From assembly GCF_904849725.1 (NCBI RefSeq), contig NC_058519.1, positions 26,643,267 through 26,707,266 on the forward strand: a stretch of DNA of 64,000 nt, in the 5' to 3' direction. A program made the translations under genes and the position numbers. Shown here piece after piece: positions 1-10,421 of this stretch (positions are counted from its first letter, which is position 1; every line of letters starts with the position of its first letter). Under the pieces are notes generated by a model. It had not been told where the DNA came from. It was given only the letters and a program-made list of their open reading frames with translations, and did not search any database. This stretch comes from Hordeum vulgare subsp. vulgare (taxonomy: Eukaryota; Streptophyta; Magnoliopsida; Poales; Poaceae).

Positions 1-245
1 TCTCCGAATTACCAGAAGTCAAACATGCGTTCACATCCATGCCAATGAGGTATATGATCCGTAGTAGTTCCCATAGAAGGAAGTATGAAATACACAAACA
101 CAACACATGATATACACCTAAGTACACATTGCAAGTAAGAAGAGAGGAGTTGGGTACCTACTTTGAGCAGAGACTTGGGCTAAATCATATTCATCGTTAC
201 AATCCAGTCTTGCACTAACTGCTCAAATCTCACCTAATCAAATAG

Positions 246-497
246 ATGCAAACACACATAAGGGTGGTGTGGGACTGGGCAAAGGTCTTTATACAATGTC
301 ACTCCCTCAAACCATCCTATTCTTCAATTCTGGTAATCTTGTTAAAGCAATCAAAAGTGTTCAAGGCAACTGAGGCTGATGATGCTAACACAATCACAAG
401 TGTTCAAGTCACTAATGAATGGACCAACTTCAGGAATGAATTACCTAATGCCATGTTTGCTGAATATCTTGTTGCGCATGCATATTTACAGCCATAG
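246..497 (+). pseudogene. PIF/Harbinger transposase C-terminal remnant
   Basis: An 83-codon open stretch ends in a motif of the type 'EWTNFRNELPNAMFAEYL'. This resembles the extreme C-terminus of HARBI1-like nucleases, where a W..R..LA..MF.EY pattern follows the last catalytic acid. The catalytic DDE region is not present upstream, so this is a tail only. A Myb/SANT-like gene follows about 250 bases downstream in the same orientation. That is the usual pairing in PIF/Harbinger elements, whose second protein helps bring the transposase to DNA. The right repeat copy (60565-60816) keeps the same frame with one residue changed. Family assignment is by pattern only. Confidence 0.55.
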
Positions 498-743
498 GAT
501 AACATGTGGATTAGCTAGATGATGTATTCTCTTTTGTTCTAGCTGGATGATTAGTTAGAAAGTAGCGTCTTTACTTTTATGCTAGCTAGATGAGGATTTA
601 GCTGTATGACATGGTCTCTTTTGTGCATAGCTTATGGATGGTGACTTTTGGATATTTTGTACATCATCATCATCCTTTGAAACCAACTAATATATGTTCT
701 CTTTTGTTTGCCAATTGTTAATCAATTATTTACTTGTAGCACC

Positions 744-1614
744 ATGGTTGAAGAAATAAAAAATAACTATAGTAGGAATTACTTGACATGGACAGATGAG
801 ATGGATAAAACATTGTTGGATGTTCGTGTTGATCATCACAATAGAGGCGATCATGCCCAGAATGGATGGAAGCCACATGTCTACAATGCTGCAATAAAAG
901 CGATACATTATAAGTGTGGACTCTATATCATAAAGGATAAAATATGTTCAAGGATGAAGACTTTTGATAAGAATTATGAAATAATTAGCAAGATTCTTTC
1001 TTGGAGTGGATTTGGTTGGGTTTGGGTCAATAATAAGCTACTCATGGATAGTGATGATGTGTGGGACAAATATGTGAAGGTAAAAAAGAATGTTCATTTT
1101 TTTATTCTACTATGTTATATGCGAGGACCTAATTTACTATGTATATGTGAGTAGGCTAATGACAAAGCAGCTTGTTACTAGAACAAGAAAGTGAAGAATT
1201 GGGAGGCAATATGAACGATATACTCGAAAGATCATGCAACCGGTGAAGGTGCAATGACTGATGCTGAAAGTGAAGTGCCATCAATTGTGGCAGATGTAGT
1301 TGCCACCAAAGCCCCACCACCAGAATTGCCCCCCAAAAGGATGTGAATATGTGAAGCTATCTTGTGCATGCTTGGAGACATGAGAGGTACTTTACAAGAT
1401 GCATTCAAATTTGAGATACTAGAACTGCACAAGGTTACTCCTCCTCTTGAAATCCTTGCAGCACTTGAAATGATACCGGATTTGGCTCGTGCGCACATGC
1501 TACGAGCATATGGTAAACTCATCCTTAGTGAACACTTATTCCAAGCGCTCATGTAGTTGCACATTGAATTTAGTAAGGAATGGTTGTTGATGTTGAACGA
1601 GAAGAATGGTGTTT
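744..1614 (+). pseudogene. Myb/SANT-like DNA-binding protein pseudogene (Harbinger-associated type), left copy
   Basis: Exon 1 (744-1079) encodes a Myb/SANT-like domain with a conserved start (W..EMDKTLLDV), a central NGWKPHVYNAA and C-terminal DSDDVWDKYVK. A GT donor at 1080 and a TAG acceptor ending at 1154 define a 75-base intron that joins VK to AND. Exon 2 then reads through KVKNWEAI, YSKDHATGEGAM and LPPKR to the characteristic ILAALE.IPDLARA..LRAYGKLI end. In-frame stops lie at 1179, 1212 and 1552, and a copy-specific stop TGA lies at 1344-1346, so it cannot make full protein. The family has a trihelix-like DNA-binding fold and is found both in Harbinger elements and as free genes. The end at 1614 is the natural stop after NEKNGV. 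Confidence 0.8.
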
Positions 1615-1774
1615 GATTGCTTCCAAGCGCTTGGAGTTGCCCATTAGCATTTGGGCTACAATGTTTCCTTGGTTTGTTTCATGTAATAGCTATGAACTTA
1701 TGGTACTGATTATTAGTATGTTATTGTAATGATGGAAACCAAATGTATGAGACATGATTTACTATGTTATGTGT

Positions 1775-2010
1775 TGCTGTTATCTAAATGTTGTTGTTTA
1801 AGTGTTGCTGTTTGTGTATAAGTGTTGTTGTTTGTGTATAAGTGCTGCTATTCATGTATACCTGCTTGCTGTAAGAGCTTTTGTTCATGGAAGTGCTGCT
1901 ATAAATGTTGCTGTAAGTGTTGATGTTCCTGTATAAGTGCTTCTTATATAAGTGCTGTTGTCCATCTATAAGGGCTATGATTGTTGTTTTTATGTGTAAG
2001 TGCTGCTATT
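1775..2010 (+). repeat. Degenerate 'gtgctgttgttt' minisatellite
   Basis: About 235 bases of loosely repeated units of 18-24 bases, with variants such as 'gtgttgttgtttgtgtataa', follow the Myb/SANT pseudogene. The left copy has one more unit of about 20 bases than the right copy (near 62095-62330), so the array has changed length since the duplication. Confidence 0.65.
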
Positions 2011-2639
2011 GTACTCTTTATATATAATTACTCAGAAAAATTATTCATATATTGCTTATATTTTAATTTAGAGCATTACATCAAAGTACAATGTTCATTC
2101 TATGATAAATGAGCAATTCCAAATTCCGATGTAGATAATGACCATTCAAACAAGCTTCAGAATCGAGCCTCTCGTGCGAATTCCAAATGTTACTTCTCTG
2201 CACATCCAAACACTAGAATTCGGGTTCAATGTCAATACAGAAGTCAGATTTGATATTGGGGCCAATTCGATTACATGGTCGTGAATATCAACATCCAAAC
2301 AGTGTAAAGAGATGCCACACCAACTTAATTAATGATAATGGCCGAATCTAAAAAGAGAAGTAAATGCATTTAGCCTGGTAATTCTAGCATTTAGCCTATG
2401 TGAACTAGTATTATTTATGTTTATTTGAATATGTGCGTGATGTGCTTAAGGAATTTATTGGGAGCTAGGAGATCCCACATTCATTTGATTTGATGTCATT
2501 TTCTGCAATCAAATTATAGACAGAAAATGTATTTTTTTCCAAATGCAGGGATGACAAAAGAAATAATGTGACCACAAAAGCAGCGGGACACATTTTCAAG
2601 AGCAAAGCTCGGAAATACTCCTGTAACTGCATCTAGTAC
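2011..2639. other. Non-coding Harbinger-flank sequence
   Basis: No coding signal is visible. The stretch around 2150-2310 contains words such as 'gaattcgggttcaat' and 'acatccaaacagtg'. These resemble the subterminal parts of grass Harbinger elements, whose ends carry a TGTTTGGATG-like word, so this may be the 3' end of the element that carried the transposase remnant. Exact ends were not found. Confidence 0.35.
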
Positions 2640-3119
2640 CCCTTAGTGATTTTGGTGGATTGAAGACTTATATGTTGAGAGACTAATGTGTTTGTGAGTG
2701 TACACATGCCCTATAAATCAGTGACGAGTTTGAGTTATTCGAATAATATCGACCCCTAAAAATGTATGTCTTCGAGTGAAGACTTTGGTCATTCCTTGAA
2801 GACTTTAATAGCGAAGAAAATACTATTCTCCATGAAGACTTTGAATATGAGGAATTTGGTGTATCCCGAAGAAAATGCTCTGAAGTCTTTGAAGCTTGAA
2901 TATGTACTCTTAATGTTTCATTTTCTTCTTTCTTGAGTCATAGGAACACCGTACTATTAAAGAGGGTCGAGGTAACACTAAGAAAAAGTTCCTCATGATG
3001 CTCAACTAAAAACCTACGCATACCAAATCCTTTGAGTGAAGCCTTTGAAAATCTCTCACACCTTAGTCAAAGTCTTCAGTGACAGAGACAAACTTCTTCT
3101 GGTCGCTGAAGAAATTGCA

Positions 3120-3120
<1 letters not shown>
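2640..3120 (+). repeat. LTR-like fragment rich in GAAGAC words
   Basis: This non-coding block contains many 'tgaagact' and 'gaagtcttt' words and AT-rich promoter-like sequence. It resembles LTR sequence of a Triticeae copia family. No paired LTR, primer site or target duplication is visible. It also occurs in the right copy at about 62955-63424. The link to the gag remnant at 7.7-8.7 kb is only a suggestion. Confidence 0.4.

Positions 3121-3121
<1 letters not shown>

Positions 3122-3167
<46 letters not shown>
3122..3167. repeat. (TA)n microsatellite
   Basis: About 22 TA units. The right copy has about 20 CA units followed by about 9 TA units at the same place (63428-63486). The microsatellite sits at the junction between the LTR-like fragment and the Helitron head, and hides the Helitron's first bases. 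Confidence 0.95.
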
Positions 3168-3168
<1 letters not shown>

Positions 3169-4595
3169 TAATATATATACTTATACTAATTATAGACTCC
3201 CAAGAAATTACCACGTTAATCAGAAATTACAAGCCGTTCATATGGTGGGACCAAGTTATTACGGTAGAGATCGATCCATTTTTTTTTCTCTTAGTCCATA
3301 TCACTAAAAACTATTTAACCGTTCAATCCATATAATTGCTCGATCAAAGCACCCTAGGATATACGTAATGAAAAACAGGCTTAATTTGCATGCAATAAAC
3401 ACCCAATTCAATTTCCACATTACAAAAGTTCATCCGGCAAAGACACACGGTGTAACGTATGTGAGATGGACTCTCACTTTAAAAAAGACTAGCAACGGAC
3501 TCTCAGCTTTTTAAATGCATGGACTCTCACCTTTGTACTCTCTCCTAATACTACAACACTTCTATATATAATAATCCTCATGCATGTACATGCACGATCA
3601 ATACATGTTCGGTCCACATCAACACAAAGTGTCCTATCCTAGCCGTTCATCGCCTTATGTGGGCAATTTTCTGGCTACCACTTTTTTCCTCACGTATGAC
3701 AAAAATATGTATCGATTGTTCTTCTCCCATACAGCCGCAGTAGGCCACTGCCACGAAGGCATGCAACACCACATGGCCATTGTGCCACCGATCCAGCTGA
3801 TCATCTCGCTTATAACTTTCTGTCGTCGAAAGATTTCATTAACGATCATTTGAAGTTGATGTGCATGCATTAATTAATACCCAGGCCTGTTTGCTTCTCC
3901 ACTTAATCTCGCTTGTTTTCCATTTGCTAGGTTTTGTGATTTTTCATTGGATTTCCATAATCACACTATACTTATACTAATTATAGACTCTTAAGAAATT
4001 ACCACGTTAATTAGAAATTACGAGCCGTTCATCTGATGGGACCGAGTTATTACGGTAGAGATCGACCCATATAAGATTTTTTCTCTCAATTCAGATCACT
4101 AAAAACTATTTAACTGTTCAATCCATATAATTGCTCTATCAAAGCACCCTAGGATATACGTGGTGAAAAACAGGCTCAATTTACACGCAATAAACACCCA
4201 ATTCAATTTCCATACGTTATATCTACATCTTTTTGAATCTGGTAGCATACGTTATGGATGATCAAAATATAAATTTATCTCAATTAATTATACATCATAA
4301 TTTCTGTATAATATATTTCTATTTCACATGAGATCTCTGCATCTTATACACAGCCGTAGCAGTAATCGATCTTTAATTAGGGTTAACTATATCAAAATCT
4401 CAGGTTTGTAAAATGTCAATTCATATCTAATTAGGTGACATCTCCATGAAAACTACTTATTAAAGAAAATGAAGTCTTGAACATGTACTTAAATGCTAAT
4501 GCATGTAACTGTATATGTTTAGCTTTTAATAGTTCCTCTTTAGTGCTATTCAATCGTATATGTATGGTTTAATAAAACGTTAGTCCAAATATATG
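3168..4595 (+). mobile_element. Helitron-family fragment (two heads, no visible 3' end)
   Basis: This is the same family as the Helitron at 19471-22438. The start, 'tacttatactaattatag' at 3178, matches that element's head, and a second related head occurs at about 3968. The body matches 19481-19878 and 21120-22130 closely but lacks the 1241-base nested Helitron: the empty site lies between 3571 and 3572. Similarity stops near 4592 ('gtccaaatatat'), before any CTAG terminus, so the element is truncated. Small ORFs inside, such as 3584-3853, differ between copies mostly at replacement positions and look non-coding. Confidence 0.75.
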
Positions 4596-5125
4596 CAAAT
4601 GCATACATATTTATAACTGTAACGCTTTCGAACGGGAGACGCATACTGGTCATGCACACTGATAAATTAATTTAATTACCTATATCTAGCAAGTTTCATC
4701 CGAAGACCGACCCACAACAAATGAAGGGGCGAGGAGGAGATGACATTTTTACTCACGTACGAATGCAGGGGCGGAGCTCGTAGAACGCACGGGGAGGTCT
4801 TCGCACAACACACCTCACAGCGACGAGACAACTGTCACATGTAAATCCACCCGATCAACACAAATATTTTGTGTTCATTAATAAAATCGAAAAATATACG
4901 ACCTAGCACAAATATATGACCTAAAAAAATGAGCCGGAAAGGTTTCGGGCTTTTTGCAAAGGCAAATCCATAAAAAGTGACCCTTGCAAATGGTCCTTAA
5001 GTGCTAGTTGGAAGACGGACGAAAATTGTGTGATGGTAATAACTTTTTTGTGATTTCTACTCTTATTCCTTCATATTGTTTGTCATGATAATAAACTTCA
5101 GATTTTGTGCCTTTTTTAGCTGCAG
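4596..5125. other. Unassigned stretch before the MULE pseudogene
   Basis: No convincing gene. A word 'caggggcggagc' at about 4767 resembles a hAT terminal repeat, but no partner end was found. The last 15 bases are T-rich and end in TGCAG, which fits a splice acceptor for the MULE exon that follows. Confidence 0.4.
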
Positions 5126-6509
5126 GTTGTGAAGCATCAAACCGAGCACATTTGTAGTTCAACAAGTGGAAAAGTGACAAGTATGACAACTCAATCTTGG
5201 GTGGCTGAATGGACAACGGCTATGTTGAAGAAAGATCCAACCATTGGTGCTGTGAAGATACTGAAAGACTTGCAAGAGGAACATCATGTCACACTTGACT
5301 ATCACACGGTGTGGAAAGGCAAGCAAAGGGAAGCAACTAGCTTATATGGGAGTTGGGAAGAAAGTTTTCGGATGTTGCACAACTACAAGGCTGAGATAGA
5401 ATTGTAGTCTCCGGGGAGTATTGTTGAGATTGATACCACCACAATTGAAGTTCATGCACATTTCGGCAAGCTATTTATTGCTTTCAAGCCTTGCATAGAT
5501 AGTTTTGTGAATGGATGTAGGCCATATATTAGCATAGATTCAACTCACTTAACAGGCAAGTGGAATGGTTAGCTAGCTGTAGTCACCGCTTTGGACGGTC
5601 ATAATTGGATGTTTCTGGTGGCGTATAGCTTTATTGAGTCTGAAAATGGGGACAACCGGGCTTGGTTGAATCAAGTGAAGCAGGCAATAGGGGACCCACC
5701 CGTATTGGCTTTTTGTACTGATGCTTGCAAGGGTCTTGAAAATGTTGTTAAAAAGGTATTTCCTCAAGCTGAGCAGCGTGAGTGCTTTAGGCATATGTGG
5801 CACAATTTCCAGAAATATTTTCATGGTGATGTATTTGGACGGTTGTGGCCTGCTGCTAGGGGATATGGGTCGGATGAATATAACCATCACATGGCTAAGG
5901 TGTTTGCAGCATCTGATAAGGTGTTTCCTTACCTTAGGGATTACCACAATCTACTCTGAATGAGGTGCATGTTCAACCCGGACATCAAGTGTGACTATAT
6001 AAACAACAATCTTGCCGAGTGATTTAATGCTTGGGTGCGGGATATCAAGGACTTGCCTATTGTTCAGCTAGCTGACAAGATAAGAGAGATGATTATGGAC
6101 CTATTTAGAAAGAGAAGAATGATTGGAGAAAGATTTCATGGGGAAATTCTGCCATTTGTAATACACCAATTGTTCAAGCAATGGTTGGAAGGTGGATCAA
6201 GGAAGGGGACTTTGAACAAATGCAAAAAATGTGGAGAGGTAGGACATAGAGAAACTGATTGTCCTACAAATGGAACAAAGAAAAGGTAAAAAATATTACT
6301 TGCTTCTGTCTAGTTCTAACACCATAGTTGTTTTACATGAACCTGTTCTAATTGCTTCTTCTCATAGGAAAAGTCGGGCTAAAAAGAATGCATCTCCATG
6401 GTTTGATGTCTCGTTTAGCAATGTAGTCCCAACTACACCAACTAAGAGCAACATTGCTTCCACAAGTAGCAGCCCTGGACATTGCTTCGAAATCTCCCAA
6501 CTAACCTAA
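5126..6509 (+). pseudogene. Mutator-like (MULE/MuDR) transposase pseudogene
   Basis: One frame runs from about 5126 to 6286 with no frameshift but four stops (5405, 5570, 5957 and about 6020). Visible MULE features in order are SPGSIVEID, first acidic site SIDSTHLTGKW, second acidic site FCTDACKGLE, ECFRHMWHN, then CDYINNNLAE with the third acidic site. A CCHC zinc knuckle, CKKCGEVGHRETDC, ends the region. The enzyme family cuts and pastes DNA in the nucleus. AAAAG|GTAAAA at about 6286 could be a splice donor, with an acceptor ending TCATAG at 6368; the last short exon would then end at 6509. At least two stops fit CAG-to-TAG or TGG-to-TGA changes, typical of methylated DNA decay. The N-terminal domain is missing. 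Confidence 0.85.
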
Positions 6510-6526
6510 TAAACCAAGCTAAATAA

Positions 6527-6914
6527 GGGCATGTACAATGTAGGCATCACCTTCGTACTGCCTCACCTCTTCCACCTAGATAAATTTAAATGAAGCTATA
6601 GTGTGTGCCACAATCACTCAACGGAGGCTAGTTTCTTGATGTCATCATCATATTTTTCCTCTCACTCCCCACACAACGCATGCAACCTCCACTGCATGCA
6701 AAACAGTGCATCACCTCGGTGTGTTCCTAGACAGAGCATAGATCTGAAGCTCACACTACATCGCCTCAGGGGCTGCCTGGTAGCTTTTGTCAGGGAGGAG
6801 GCAATCTCTAGGAGTCCATTTCCCTCTACAAGAAACACATTCATCGGAGGTGGCATTTGGCAAGGTGATGTGGTGCATGGGGCACCGATCCAGCATGGCC
6901 CGTTGGTCTTGCCC
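6527..6914 (+). mobile_element. Tourist-like MITE, 388 bp, TAA target duplication
   Basis: The left end is GGGCATGTACAATG after TAA (6524-6526). The right end reads inward as GGGCAAGACCAACG and is followed by TAA (6915-6917). The short GGGCA terminal match plus a TAA duplication fits a Harbinger-type non-autonomous element. The terminal repeats are weak beyond the first bases, so the superfamily is tentative. Confidence 0.5.
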
Positions 6915-6917
6915 TAA

Positions 6918-7360
6918 CTAACCCAACATATAAGCTAGTTGAAAACTAACCTAACTAAAAAACTAACTAACCTAATAAAATCTTCCACAAGTAGGAGTCC
7001 CCGACATCATGTTTTTCCTAATAAACTAAAAAACTAACCTAACTAATTTAACATGAAAAAATAAAATAAAAAGAAAGTAAAAATAGGGGCGGCCGGCCGG
7101 TGAGGGGGGGGGGGTTCACCGGCGGGGGCGGCTGGGGCGTCGTGGGCAGCGCGGCGTTGGGGTGGCTGGTGGTGAGGACAATGGGGCGTTGGGGGCGGCG
7201 GGGTGCCGGAGGCGGTGGGGCGGCGGTGCGACAGGGGTGGTGGGGCGACGACGGCGGTGGCCGCGAGGGTGGCGGCGATGGGCGTCGGGGAGAGAGGGGT
7301 GTGGGAGTGAGAGTGTGTGAGTGAGAGAGAGGGGCCGGGGTGGGGGCGAGATGGCCGTTA
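6918..7360. other. GC-rich stretch, no gene seen
   Basis: The first part has 'ctaactaacc' words. The second (7088-7340) is very G-rich with GGGGCGG runs, including a run of about ten Gs at 7104. ORFs here are composition artefacts. It may be interior sequence of the CACTA element whose end lies at 7698. Confidence 0.4.
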
Positions 7361-7698
7361 GTACCTCCTAGTGCATTGCCGTGTGCTGGCGGACGGCAAA
7401 GAGGCTAGCCTCTTTGCCGTCTGCTTCAGGTCTCTTTGCCGTCTGCTAGCAGACAGCAAAGAAGAGGCCAAATTTAACCCACCCACCCCGCGGTCAGGTG
7501 GGGCCCAGCTGTCGCTTTGCCGTCTGCTGTGTGGCTCTTTGCCATCTGCTTTATGGCAGCTAATGGGAAAGACCCTCTGTGCCATCTGCCAATTCTTTGC
7601 CATCTGCTTTATGGCAGCTGATGGCAAAGACTCCCTTTGCCATCCGCCAGGCGAAGGCAAAGATCTCGCAGACGACAAATAACCGAATTCCAGTAGTG
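7361..7698 (-). mobile_element. CACTA transposon terminal fragment
   Basis: Read on the minus strand, the terminus at 7698 begins CACTACTGGAATTCGG, the hallmark of CACTA ends. Inside it are at least five subterminal repeats of the form TTTGCC(G/A)TCTGC in both orientations (for example near 7411, 7435, 7515 and 7600). These would be transposase-binding sites. No matching left CACTA end was found before 7361, so the element is truncated or very diverged there. Confidence 0.8.
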
Positions 7699-8724
7699 CC
7701 TGCTGATATTCTTGAGAGACTCAATACTCATGAATTCTAAGAAGAAGATAAGAAGAGAAGACCAGCTTCAGAAAGGCTCGGGCAATTATTGGCAAGGAAA
7801 TGGATTCTGAAGAACAATCTGAGGAATGTGATGAAGAGGAAGGTTCTGAACTGGAGACATAATCTGGTCTGGCAAGCCTAGCCCTTGCTAGCACATTCGT
7901 TAAGAAGTCCATCTTCGACCTCGAAGAAATGACAACGTCAACAACGCTAATGACTATGATGACGACTTTGCTCCCACCTATTGCTTCATGGCAAAAGGTT
8001 GAAAGGTACCAAGCGACACTTCCTCTTCTCACTGTGAACCTGATGGTTATCAAAAAGCCAGTTACTATAAACTTGTTAATATTGCCACTAAGCAACAACT
8101 GCTATTGAAAAGCTTCAGAAACTGTTAGACAAAAGCGATGACCTATTGAGTGATGAAATGAATCAGACTCAAATCCTCATTGAAGATGTTAAAAGTCTTC
8201 ACTATAGGTTTTATAGTCTTCAAGAGCGTTATGGCACACTCTTGGCTGATCATGAGAACCTTTCCTATGAATTTATTCAAAGAAAGCAAGATCTTGAGAA
8301 GCTAAGAATGTCTCATGATGATCTTCAATTCGAAAATGATTCTTTGCTCCTCAACATATCAGTACCGCTCATGAAGAATTCATTCCACCATGTTTGAAAT
8401 GCATCGAACGTGAAATTGCTAATTATTCACATGAAACTTCAAATGCTTCTATCGCTACAAATTCTTTAACTGTTTTTGTGGCAACAAATTCCTCACCTGA
8501 GGAAACCAAAAATCTCACTAACGAAAATGTAGGTTTGAAGGAATTGTATGTGAAAGGCATATACAAAAGCCTCAAAGGGCATCAAACCCTTTGCGATGTG
8601 CTCAAAATGCAGATTCTGAACAGGAACCCGAGGAAAGAGGGTATTTCCTTTGAGAGGAAACAGAATGTTGAAGGTTCATACTGGAAATCCGAGCAGTATC
8701 CCAAAACCTCATGGGTTGATGCAA
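7699..8724 (+). pseudogene. Copia-type gag/zinc-knuckle region pseudogene
   Basis: The remnant begins with ADILERLNTHEF next to the CACTA end. It then shows DDDFAPTYCFMAKG, a long helical stretch (QKLLDKSDDLLSDEMNQ-like, split over frames) and ends with EGISFERKQNVEGSY then KPTSWV-like residues. This order matches the C-terminal gag part of a plant copia family that carries a coiled coil between the knuckle and protease. The frame changes at least three times and has several stops. It is interrupted on the left by the CACTA end and on the right at about 8724, where the Angela LTR starts with only a few bases of shared sequence. Confidence 0.7.
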
Positions 8725-10406
8725 AATTGTATTAACAGGAAACAATAATACATGTGTGAATAAATAGATCACAATGTGTCCCTAGCAAGCCTCTAGTTGG
8801 CTAGCTCGTTGATCAATAGATGATCATGGTTTTCTGATCATGGACATTGGATGTCATTTGATAACGGGATCACATCATTAGAAGAATGATGTGATGGACA
8901 AGACCCAATCCTAAGCATAGCACTAGATCGTGTTGTTCGTATGCTAAAGCTTTTCTAATGTCAAGTATCTTTTCCTTCGAGCGTGAGATTGTGCAACTCC
9001 CGGATACCGTAGGAGTGCTTTGGGTGTATCAAACGTCACAACATAACTGGGTGACTATAAAGGTGCACTACGGGTATCTTCGAAAGTATCTGTTGGGTTG
9101 GTACGAATCGAGATCGGGATTTGTCACTCCGTGTGACGGAGAGGTATCTCTGGGCCCACTCGGTGGAACATCATCATAATGAGCTCAATGTGACTAAGGA
9201 TTTAGTCACGGGATGATGTGCTACGGAACGAGTAAAGAGACTTGCCGGCAACGAGATTGAACAAGGTATGGTGATACCATTGATCGAATCTCGGGCAAGT
9301 TCTATACCGGTAGACAAAGGGAATTGTATATGGGATTGATTAAATCCTTGACATCGTGGTTCATCCAATGAGATCATCGTGGAACATGCGGGAGCCACCA
9401 TGTGTATCCAGACCCTGCTGATGGTTATTGGCCGGAGAGATGTCTCGGTCATGTCTGCATGCCTCCCGAACCCGTAGGGTCTACACACTTAAGGTTCGAT
9501 GACGCTAGGGTTATAGGGAATTGTTGTATGAGGTTACCAAAGGTTGTTCGGAGTCCCGGATGAGATCTCGAACGTTATGAGGAGCTCCGGAATAGTCCGG
9601 AGGTAAAGAATTATATATAGGAAGTGAGGATTTGGTTGCCGGAATTGTTTCGGGCGACACCGGTAATGTACCGGGACCATCGAAAGGGTTTTGGGGGTCC
9701 ACCGGGAGGGGCCACCAGCCCCAAAGGCTAGCATGGGCCAAATGGTGGAAGGGAACCAGCCCGAAGTGGGCTGGTGCGCCTCCCACCTAGGCCCAAGGCG
9801 CCACAAGAGAGGGAAGGGGGGGGAACCCTAGTGCAGGTGGGCCTAAGGCCCATCTCGTGTGCGCGACCCCCCTCTCTCTTGCCCTGGCCGTCACCACCAG
9901 CCCTAGATGGGGCTGTCGCACCCTTTGGGGGTGGGAACCCTGAAGGAGGCGCCCGTCCCTCTCCCTATATATAGTGGATGTTTTGGCTGATTTGAGACAC
10001 ACGAAATCTCTCTCTCGGCGCAGCCCTGCTTCTCCTCTTTCTCCTCTCCCACGGTGCTTGGCGAAGCCCTGCCGGGAGACGTCGTAGCTCCACGCCACAA
10101 CACCGTCGTGATGTCGGAGCTCTCCCTCAGCCTCTCCCTCCTCCTTGATGGATCAAGGCGTGGGAGACATCACTGGGTTGTACGTGTGTTGAACGCGGAG
10201 GTGTCGTGATTCGGCACATAGATCGGAACCGACTGCGATCTGAATCGCTACGAGTACGACTCCATCGACGCGTTCATAGTAACGCTTCCGCTTAGCAATC
10301 TTCAAAGGTATGAAGATGCTCTACAACCTCTCTCGTTGCTGGTCTCTCCATAGATAGATCCTTGTATGGCGTAGGAAAATTTTGAATTTACTACATTCAC
10401 CTAACA
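8725..10406 (+). mobile_element. Angela/BARE/WIS-type copia LTR, 5'-truncated
   Basis: About 1.68 kb closely resembles the Triticeae Angela LTR from memory, for example 'aatacatgtgtgaata' at the start and 'ggccaccagccccaaagg' at 9705. The first ~85 bases expected of the family are missing, so this 5' LTR is truncated at its junction with the copia gag remnant. It ends CCTAACA at 10406, directly before a primer-binding site. The 3' part (about 9705-10406) is repeated at 13471-14128. ORFs across it are LTR artefacts. Confidence 0.85.
9966..9973 (+). promoter_or_regulatory. TATA box of the Angela-type LTR promoter
   Basis: TATATATA sits about 430 bases before the LTR end, in the place expected for the LTR promoter. 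The same motif occurs in the second LTR piece at about 13687. Activity is inferred from position only. Confidence 0.6.
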
Positions 10407-10407
10407 G

Positions 10408-10421
10408 TGGCATCCGAGCCA
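10408..10421 (+). other. Copia primer-binding site
   Basis: TGGCATCCGAGCCA begins one base after the LTR end. It resembles the initiator-Met tRNA primer site used by copia elements and fixes the 3' end of the LTR. Confidence 0.75.

Larger units (their letters stand above)
1..3693 (+). repeat. Left copy of a ~60.3-kb-period direct repeat
   Basis: This stretch matches 60320-64000 in the same orientation and order. The offset is 60319 at the start and about 60303 after a few small indels. I counted roughly 18 substitutions and small indels by eye over the first 3.1 kb, so identity is about 99%. The match begins at base 1 and runs to the last base of the right copy, so neither end of the duplication is visible. 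The copy contains a Harbinger transposase remnant, a Myb/SANT-like pseudogene, an LTR-like fragment, a microsatellite and a Helitron head, all in the same order as the right copy. It may be a tandem segmental duplication or an assembly artefact. Confidence 0.9.

Noticed and set aside
3584..3853. 89-codon ORF, repeated at 21150-21398
   Set aside because: The copies differ mainly by amino-acid replacements with almost no silent changes, the frame lies inside a Helitron body, and the opposite strand is also open. Not a conserved gene.
7100..7324. Glycine/arginine-rich ORF
   Set aside because: It translates a G-rich low-complexity tract next to a CACTA end and has no gene features.
9787..10103. 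ORFs of 66-103 codons in the Angela-type LTR
   Set aside because: They lie wholly within LTR promoter and leader sequence and recur in the second LTR piece only as shifted frames.
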